9,828 bases of DNA from Candidatus Gastranaerophilales bacterium (lineage in GTDB: Bacteria; Cyanobacteriota; Vampirovibrionia; Gastranaerophilales; Gastranaerophilaceae): NCBI GenBank assembly GCA_944323585.1, contig CALUTA010000047.1:1-9828 (forward strand), in the 5' to 3' direction. The position numbers and the translations under genes are program-made. Shown here one piece after another: positions 5,610 to 9,828 of the stretch; the first letter of the stretch is position 1; each line of letters starts with the position of its first letter. Under the pieces are notes generated by a model. That model worked only from the letters and a program-made list of their open reading frames with translations. It did no database searches and was not told where the DNA came from.

Positions 5610-5867
5610 ATGATTACGGACGAAATTAAACAGCTTATAATTGACACGTTGGATTTGGAAGATATTACACCGGAAGATATTGAGGATGAGGCTCCTCTTT
5701 TCGTCGACGGTTTGGGTTTGGATTCAATTGATGCATTGGAATTAGGTATGGCTTTGAAGAAAAAATACAATCTCAAAATGGGTTCGGACAACGACGAAAA
5801 TAAAGAATATTTCTATTCGGTAAAAACTATTGCTGATTTTATTGAAAAACAAACTAAACAGGGTTAA
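5610..5867 (+). CDS. Acyl carrier protein 1 of the aryl-polyene-type cluster (ApeE-like)
   Basis: 85 residues. Carries growing acyl chains on a phosphopantetheine arm attached to Ser39 in LGLDSIDALELG. The four-helix ACP layout is clear (helix 1 MITDEIKQLIIDTL; helix 2 after the DSI motif; final helix VKTIADFIEKQ). An acidic insertion, GSDNDENKEYFYS (about residues 55-67), lies between helices 2 and 4. A similar insertion with 'ENKE-F-S' is typical of one of the two ACPs in aryl polyene clusters and absent from ordinary AcpP, which argues for a dedicated carrier. The start at 5610 follows GGAAGGAAG by 4 bases; a longer form from 5589 is excluded because that codon lies in the promoter. First gene of the operon; ACP 2 follows after 3 bases. 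Confidence 0.88.
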   Translation: MITDEIKQLIIDTLDLEDITPEDIEDEAPLFVDGLGLDSIDALELGMALKKKYNLKMGSDNDENKEYFYSVKTIADFIEKQTKQG

Positions 5868-5870
5868 GAC

Positions 5871-6122
5871 ATGAGTGAAAATCTGACAAAAAATGATATA
5901 CTTGAAAAATTGACTTCAATCCTTACAGAAGACTTTGAAGTCGATGAAAACCTCATTACTCCGGAAGCAAGATTGTTTGAAGATCTTGACCTTGATAGTA
6001 TTGATGCTGTAGATCTGGCTGTAAGAGTCCAGCAGTTTACCCAGAAGAAAATTCCGCCTGAGAATTTTAAACAAATCAAGACGATTGATGATGTGGTTAA
6101 TGCCATTGAAGAATTATTATGA
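5871..6122 (+). CDS. Acyl carrier protein 2 of the aryl-polyene-type cluster (ApeF-like)
   Basis: 83 residues with the ACP fold and the phosphopantetheine site Ser43 in DLDLDSIDAVDLAV. It differs from ACP 1: helix 1 is preceded by a longer polar start, and the segment after helix 2 (VQQFTQKKIPPENFKQIKTIDDVV) is a normal-length loop without the acidic insertion. Two unlike carriers side by side is the hallmark of aryl polyene and related type II systems, where one may hold the starter and the other the extending chain; which is which cannot be told here. The gene begins 3 bases after ACP 1 and its stop overlaps the next start as ATGA, so it is translationally coupled on both sides. Confidence 0.88.
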   Translation: MSENLTKNDILEKLTSILTEDFEVDENLITPEARLFEDLDLDSIDAVDLAVRVQQFTQKKIPPENFKQIKTIDDVVNAIEELL

Positions 6123-6517
6123 AAATGATTTTTCCGATAATTTTTACGTTTGTTATAATCGGGCTGTTTCATTTTACAAACCTGATTGCTTTGAAGTTTT
6201 ATCCGGCTGCAATTAATCTTGCAATTTTTATCTTGTTTTTTTCTTCTACTTTTACAAACGAAACTGTCATCCAAAAAATCGCCAGAATGATGGAGGGTAA
6301 AGAACTTCCGGATATTGTTAAAAATTACACTAGAAAACTTACATATGTCTGGTGCGTTTTTTTGTTGTTTAATTTTTTGGTTTCTTTTGCTACAATATTT
6401 ATGAGTTCAAAAGTTTGGACGATTTACAACGGATGTATCTCGTATCTTTTGACAGGACTTTTGTTCGCTGTTGAGTATGTCATAAGAATTCGTTTTAAGA
6501 GAAAGCATAATGTTTAA
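6119..6517 (+). CDS. COG4648-type inner-membrane protein of the polyene cluster (ApeG-like)
   Basis: 132 residues, almost all membrane. Likely helices at about 2-18, 29-43, 75-95 and 104-123, with a polar loop NETVIQKIARMMEGKELPDI (48-66) and a basic C-terminus (RIRFKRKH). The sequence shows the conserved features I associate with COG4648: FYPAAINL, F-SSTF then an 'IARMMEG-LP' loop, YTRKLTYVW, and GCISYLLTG-LF-VEYVIR. This family is found almost only in aryl polyene and related clusters, next to the ACPs and the ligase. Its biochemical job is not known; a membrane platform for the synthase or help in product transfer are guesses. The start overlaps the ACP 2 stop (ATGA); an in-frame ATG at 6125 is an alternative. 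The 3' end overlaps the ligase gene by 8 bases. Confidence 0.78.
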   Translation: MKMIFPIIFTFVIIGLFHFTNLIALKFYPAAINLAIFILFFSSTFTNETVIQKIARMMEGKELPDIVKNYTRKLTYVWCVFLLFNFLVSFATIFMSSKVWTIYNGCISYLLTGLLFAVEYVIRIRFKRKHNV

Positions 6518-8075
6518 TTTTGGTGATGAAAAGATTGTTTTAAAAAATAAGGAAGGTGTTTTTTCGCAAAAAGACCTTAAAATTTTACTTTGCCCCAAAA
6601 TAAATTCTCTGAGGAGCCTCAAAGAGAATAACCTGCTTCTTACATGTGATGACAATTTTGAATTTATTCTGAATTTCTTTGCGGGCATTTTAGCAGGAAA
6701 AGAGTTGTTTTTGCTTTCGGATAGTACAAAGATTAAAGATTTCGGAAATGATTTTATTAAAGAAGTGCCGGCTGATAAAAATGCAGCAGGCAAAGCCATA
6801 GATTTTACAGAATTTGACCCGAAAAACATATTTATAAATTTCTATACATCAGGCTCAACAGGAGAACCCAAATGTGTCAGAAAATCATTTGATAATGTAA
6901 TTTTGGAAGTTCAGGAGTTAAAGAGATTATTTCCGGCAGATGATGATTCGGTGTTTGTTACTACATTAAAACTTACTCATATGTTCGGATTTGCATTTGC
7001 ATTTATATATCCGTTTTATTCAGGATTCATAATTGATACAGATGTGATAAAATTTCCGGAGCAAATAAAGGCTGATAAATACGTATTTGTTTCCTCCCCG
7101 TCTTTTTTAGACAGAATGGCAAAATATGACGACAATCCTTATCCTCCTGAATACATTTATTCTGCCGGCGACAAACTTAAAAGTGAAACCTTTAAATATT
7201 TTGCTCAAAAATCAAAAGTAGTGGATATTTACGGCAGTACAGAAAGCGGAACTATCGGTTACAGAACAGATTGTAACGACGATTATTTTACACTTTTCGG
7301 AGATTCAAAAATTCAAATTTCCGAAAACAATACGACAGTTTTACAATCCTCTTATTTTTATGAAGATAAATTGATTTTGAACGATTACATAGAACAAAAA
7401 GGAGATAAATTTAAAGTTCTCGGACGTTCGGACAGAATTTTAAAAGTTCAGGAAAAGAGGATTTCCGCAATAGAACTGGAAAATTATTTAAACGAACACC
7501 CGCTCATTATAAATTCTTACTGCATGAAAACAGGTGAAAAAGTTGCAGCAGTAGTAGTTTTGACAGAAGAAGGCAAAGAAAAACTTCTTAAATACGGAAG
7601 CGTTGAAATAATAAAAGAATTAAAATCTCATATGAAGAATTTTTCTTCAATAATTCCGCAAAGATGGAGATTTTTATCTGAAATTCCTAAAACTCAGGCC
7701 GGCAAAACGGACAGAGCCAAAATTGAAGAAATATTTAACAGAAATCTTTCGGCTCCTCTGATATTTGACAAGAAAATAAAAGAAGATACAGCCGAAATTG
7801 TTATTGCATTTCCAAGGCACAGCAACTTTTTTAACGGGCATTTCCCTGATGTTCCTGTTTTACCGGGGGTTGTCCAGCTTCTTTTTGCACATTATTTTGC
7901 ACAGGATATGTTTGATATCAAATTGAATGATAAAAAAATTAAAAAAATAAAGTTTTCGAGAATAATAAAACCTGACAAAAAAATTCTTCTTAAATTCAAA
8001 AACAACGAAAAATCACTTGATTTTACATATACAGACGAAGAAAAACCTTTTTCATCGGGCACTTTTATCAAATAA
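6510..8075 (+). CDS. Fused AMP-forming acyl ligase and FabA/FabZ-like dehydratase (ApeH-ApeI fusion)
   Basis: 521 residues with two enzymes in one chain. Residues 1 to about 415 form an adenylating ligase of the acyl-CoA/acyl-ACP synthetase family: phosphate loop YTSGSTGEPK (112-121), ATP motif YGSTESG (241-247), hinge GRSDRI with Asp308, and catalytic Lys399 in TQAGKTDR. It would activate the aryl starter acid and load an ACP. Residues about 425-521 are a hot-dog domain with FNGHFPDVPVLPGV (441-454; His444), the dehydratase signature that makes the double bond in 3-hydroxyacyl-ACP. The Glu/Asp that partners this His in FabZ/FabA, expected 14 residues on, is Leu458 here. The dehydratase may therefore use another acid, as the ApeI branch may do, or be weak. 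In many clusters these two proteins are separate genes. The gene overlaps the membrane-protein gene by 8 bases. Its substrate is inferred from context. Confidence 0.9.
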   Translation: MFNFGDEKIVLKNKEGVFSQKDLKILLCPKINSLRSLKENNLLLTCDDNFEFILNFFAGILAGKELFLLSDSTKIKDFGNDFIKEVPADKNAAGKAIDFTEFDPKNIFINFYTSGSTGEPKCVRKSFDNVILEVQELKRLFPADDDSVFVTTLKLTHMFGFAFAFIYPFYSGFIIDTDVIKFPEQIKADKYVFVSSPSFLDRMAKYDDNPYPPEYIYSAGDKLKSETFKYFAQKSKVVDIYGSTESGTIGYRTDCNDDYFTLFGDSKIQISENNTTVLQSSYFYEDKLILNDYIEQKGDKFKVLGRSDRILKVQEKRISAIELENYLNEHPLIINSYCMKTGEKVAAVVVLTEEGKEKLLKYGSVEIIKELKSHMKNFSSIIPQRWRFLSEIPKTQAGKTDRAKIEEIFNRNLSAPLIFDKKIKEDTAEIVIAFPRHSNFFNGHFPDVPVLPGVVQLLFAHYFAQDMFDIKLNDKKIKKIKFSRIIKPDKKILLKFKNNEKSLDFTYTDEEKPFSSGTFIK

Positions 8076-8142
8076 TCCGCCGGAATTAAAAAAACAGAAA
8101 TCCACCCGCATTTTATCATTTTATTTTTCAAAAAGTTTGGGG

Positions 8143-8148
8143 TATAAT
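8143..8148 (+). promoter_or_regulatory. Internal -10 box before the thioesterase gene
   Basis: Perfect TATAAT (8143-8148), preceded by GGGG; no convincing -35. The predicted start near 8155 falls at the Shine-Dalgarno AGAGGA (8157-8162), leaving a leader of about 13 bases, the same geometry as the operon promoter at 5562-5590. It lies in the only large gap (8076-8168) inside the cluster; no terminator is visible there. Confidence 0.45.
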
Positions 8149-8168
8149 TTTTATGAAGAGGATAGTGT

Positions 8169-8588
8169 ATGAGTTTGGCAGAAGCTGAAACAATAATAGA
8201 AGTTCCGTTTTTCGACCTTGACCCGATGAATGTCGTCTGGCACGGAAATTATATCAAATATACCGAAATCGCACGCTGTGCACTTCTGGATAAAATCGGG
8301 TACAGTTATGATGAAATGCGCATTGACGGGGTTATGTATCCGATTGCCAAGATGGAAATGAAATTCATAAAATCAGCGGTTTTCGGGCAAAAACTATGTG
8401 TGAAAACAATTATAGAAGAACTTGAGCCGGGATTAAATATAAGATACATAATCAAAGATGCCAAAACCGGTGAAACTCTTTTCAAAGCCAAAACAATGCA
8501 GATTTGCGTGGAATTTGCGACAGGCAAAAGCCTTTATGAGGCGCCTGAAAAATTTAAAAAGGGAATAGAATGCTTAAAAAAATCTTAG
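8169..8588 (+). CDS. 4HBT-family hot-dog thioesterase of the polyene cluster (ApeK-like)
   Basis: 139 residues of the YbgC/4-hydroxybenzoyl-CoA thioesterase type, which hydrolyse acyl thioesters on CoA or ACP. The active-site signature FFDLDPMNVVWHGNYIKYTE (14-33) carries the catalytic Asp18 and His25, followed by the long hot-dog helix (EIARCALLDKIG). The rest is beta-strands typical of the fold, including KMEMKFIKSAVFGQKLCV. In aryl polyene clusters such an enzyme clears stalled chains or releases the product; that role is inferred from position. AGAGGA precedes the ATG by 6 bases. It is separated from the ligase-dehydratase gene by 93 bases with a -10 box, and overlaps the LolA-like gene by 19 bases, so it begins a second tight block of at least three genes. 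Confidence 0.88.
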   Translation: MSLAEAETIIEVPFFDLDPMNVVWHGNYIKYTEIARCALLDKIGYSYDEMRIDGVMYPIAKMEMKFIKSAVFGQKLCVKTIIEELEPGLNIRYIIKDAKTGETLFKAKTMQICVEFATGKSLYEAPEKFKKGIECLKKS

Positions 8589-9091
8589 CAGTTATATTTT
8601 TAACACTTTTTGCGGCTCCGCATGTTTTTGCGGGCAATGTTTTTGACTATCCTGCAAACGCTGTGGATGTGGCAGAAAAATTACCGCAGTTAAAGAGTGT
8701 TTCCTGCAAGTTCACACAGGAAAAAACTCTTAAAAATAAAACCCTCAAGTCCGGCGGAAATTTCCAATTTATAAAAGACAAAGGGGTAATTTTTGAGACA
8801 CTTTATCCTGTAAAAACAACATCTTCCTATACTTCTTCACAAAACAAACAAATAAGCGATATTATAAAAGGAATTGCAAGCAAGGATTATTCATTTATAA
8901 ACAAAAATTTCAATCTTTTTTATATCTCGGAGAATCTAAACTGGACGGTTGCACTGACACCGAAAGAAAAATCGCCTGCTTACGGACAAATTGAAAGCAT
9001 TATTATCTATGGCAGAGATGATATAAATAAACTAAACATCAACACTTCAAACGGAACGAGCACATCAATTAACTTTTCTTGCGGAATATGA
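8570..9091 (+). CDS. LolA-like periplasmic lipid carrier of the polyene cluster (ApeL-like)
   Basis: 173 residues with a clear Sec signal peptide: basic MLKK, hydrophobic core to about residue 16, and cleavage likely after VFA (residue 21). The mature part has the LolA pattern: LKSVSCKFTQEKTLKNKTLKSGGNFQFIKDKG, then an aromatic 'F-TLYP' strand, then repeated beta-strands of the half-barrel fold. LolA proteins shield the lipid part of lipoproteins while crossing the periplasm. Cluster-encoded relatives are thought to carry the polyene lipid instead. It is somewhat shorter than housekeeping LolA (about 200 residues). GGGAA (8561-8565) lies just ahead of the ATG. It overlaps the thioesterase gene by 19 bases and the exporter gene by 4 (ATGA), so all three are coupled. 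Its presence is strong evidence for an outer membrane. Confidence 0.82.
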   Translation: MLKKILAVIFLTLFAAPHVFAGNVFDYPANAVDVAEKLPQLKSVSCKFTQEKTLKNKTLKSGGNFQFIKDKGVIFETLYPVKTTSSYTSSQNKQISDIIKGIASKDYSFINKNFNLFYISENLNWTVALTPKEKSPAYGQIESIIIYGRDDINKLNINTSNGTSTSINFSCGI

Positions 9092-9828
9092 AAAAAATAA
9101 ATATATTTAGAATATTATTTGTAATTTTATTGGGATTAATAGTTTTTTTAGCGTTGTCTAATCCTAAAAAAACGGAAACGAACCTTTTGAAAGCTTTTTT
9201 CTCAAACAATGCACAGGATGAATTGCTTGTAAATTTGAGCGGGAAGTATTCGTCCAATATAAACGTGCTTTTTGAAAGCGAAAACATTGAACTGCTTGAA
9301 AAAGCAAAAGAAAATTTTGAAAAAGATATAAATACGGAAAGTTTTAAAATAGAACAGACAAATTTTCAAAAGACACTTGATTTTTATAAAAAAAATAAAA
9401 ACAATCTGCTTTCACATGATGATTACAGCCTTCTGAAATCCGGCGGGTATGAAAAAGTTAGCGAGAATGCGATAAACAGCCTCTACAACCCTTTAGGATT
9501 TTCATTTTTACCTGTAGAAGAAGATCCTTTTATGCTTTTGACGGATTTTATTGTGAGTCTTGGCGGAAATGCTGGCGGAACAAATTCCATAGACGGTAAA
9601 TACTACGAAATTACCAATCTGAAAGCCGACGACAACCTTGCACTTTCGCCGTCATTGATGAACAAGGAAGTTAAAAAATTAATTGATCTTCAAAAGTATT
9701 ATACGGATAGAGAACTTAATATTTACCTTACGGGCGCTCCGGTTCATGCGTATTATGCAAGCGAAAGCTCCATGAATGAAATTAACTGGATATGTATAAT
9801 ATCAACAATATTTGTCGGCGGGCTTGTC
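9088..9828 (+). CDS. MMPL/RND-type exporter of the polyene cluster, N-terminal part (3' end outside window)
   Basis: The frame opens at ATG 9088 and stays open to the last base, giving the first 247 residues of a protein expected to be near 750-800. It begins with a basic start and one membrane helix (about residues 5-23), followed by a large periplasmic domain with few hydrophobic stretches. It ends in the start of the second membrane helix (from INWICIISTIFVGG). The segment YLTGAPVHAYYASESSMNEI just before that helix is typical of MMPL/RND exporters, where the periplasmic loop returns to the membrane. Its place right after LolA matches ApeM, the proposed exporter of aryl polyene lipids from the inner membrane to LolA. 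The ATGA overlap with the LolA-like gene shows coupling. The proton-relay residues of this family lie further on and cannot be checked. Confidence 0.85.
   Translation, partial: MKKINIFRILFVILLGLIVFLALSNPKKTETNLLKAFFSNNAQDELLVNLSGKYSSNINVLFESENIELLEKAKENFEKDINTESFKIEQTNFQKTLDFYKKNKNNLLSHDDYSLLKSGGYEKVSENAINSLYNPLGFSFLPVEEDPFMLLTDFIVSLGGNAGGTNSIDGKYYEITNLKADDNLALSPSLMNKEVKKLIDLQKYYTDRELNIYLTGAPVHAYYASESSMNEINWICIISTIFVGGLV

Noticed and set aside
5864..6274. A 136-codon minus-strand ORF opposite ACP 2.
   Set aside because: Serine-rich low-complexity translation opposite a clear ACP and membrane protein; an antisense shadow.
8153..8188. Short ORF starting at ATG 8153, overlapping the thioesterase start.
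   Set aside because: Only 11 codons before the stop, and its start codon is upstream of or at the predicted transcription start; likely chance.
1..9828. CRISPR arrays, tRNA, rRNA, tmRNA, insertion sequences or phage genes.
   Set aside because: No regularly spaced repeats, no cloverleaf or rRNA-like segments, and no transposase or integrase motifs were seen on either strand.

Overview
The window comes from a low-GC bacterium with a Gram-negative envelope: it encodes a LolA-type periplasmic carrier, a resistance-nodulation/MMPL-type exporter and a class A penicillin-binding protein. RNase HIII instead of RNase HII, a short hibernation factor, strong TATAAT boxes and the general protein style suggest a gut-type non-photosynthetic cyanobacterial relative (Gastranaerophilales/'Melainabacteria'). 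This assignment is inference; no 16S gene or other decisive marker is present, and other low-GC didermic lineages are possible.

Layout. 1-369: the 3' part of a plus-strand mntP manganese exporter gene. 370-722: a 353-base gap with no convincing ordinary gene. It holds two abutting perfect inverted repeats, a 16-bp imperfect palindrome, a strong sigma70-type promoter and a structured leader. 723-944: a small cysteine-rich protein of unknown function. 1057-1416: hpf, with its own promoter overlapping an 8-bp inverted repeat. 1437-1467: a strong bidirectional terminator between hpf and the convergent minus-strand pair rnhC (2132-1494) and PBP1A (4312-2132), whose stop and start codons overlap. 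4436-4837: a YkgJ-type cysteine-cluster protein that looks leaderless. 4877-5482: a beta-carbonic anhydrase.

5562 to the window end: the main point of interest, a tightly packed plus-strand operon starting at a near-consensus promoter. In order it encodes acyl carrier protein 1, acyl carrier protein 2, a COG4648-type membrane protein, an AMP-forming acyl ligase fused to a hot-dog dehydratase, a 4HBT thioesterase, a LolA-like protein and the N-terminal part of an MMPL exporter. This order matches the middle of aryl polyene (APE) clusters, which run ACP-ACP-COG4648-ligase-dehydratase-(transferase)-thioesterase-LolA-MMPL and make membrane-anchored polyene pigments by an unusual type II polyketide/fatty-acid pathway.

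How the genes would work together: the ligase activates an aryl starter acid and loads it on an ACP. Ketosynthases and a ketoreductase, which are not in this window and are expected downstream, would extend it. Dehydratases create the conjugated chain, the thioesterase edits or releases it, and LolA plus the MMPL pump move the lipid-like product to the outer membrane. Ligase and dehydratase are fused here, and the acyl/glycosyltransferase often found before the thioesterase is absent; in its place is a 93-base gap with a second promoter.
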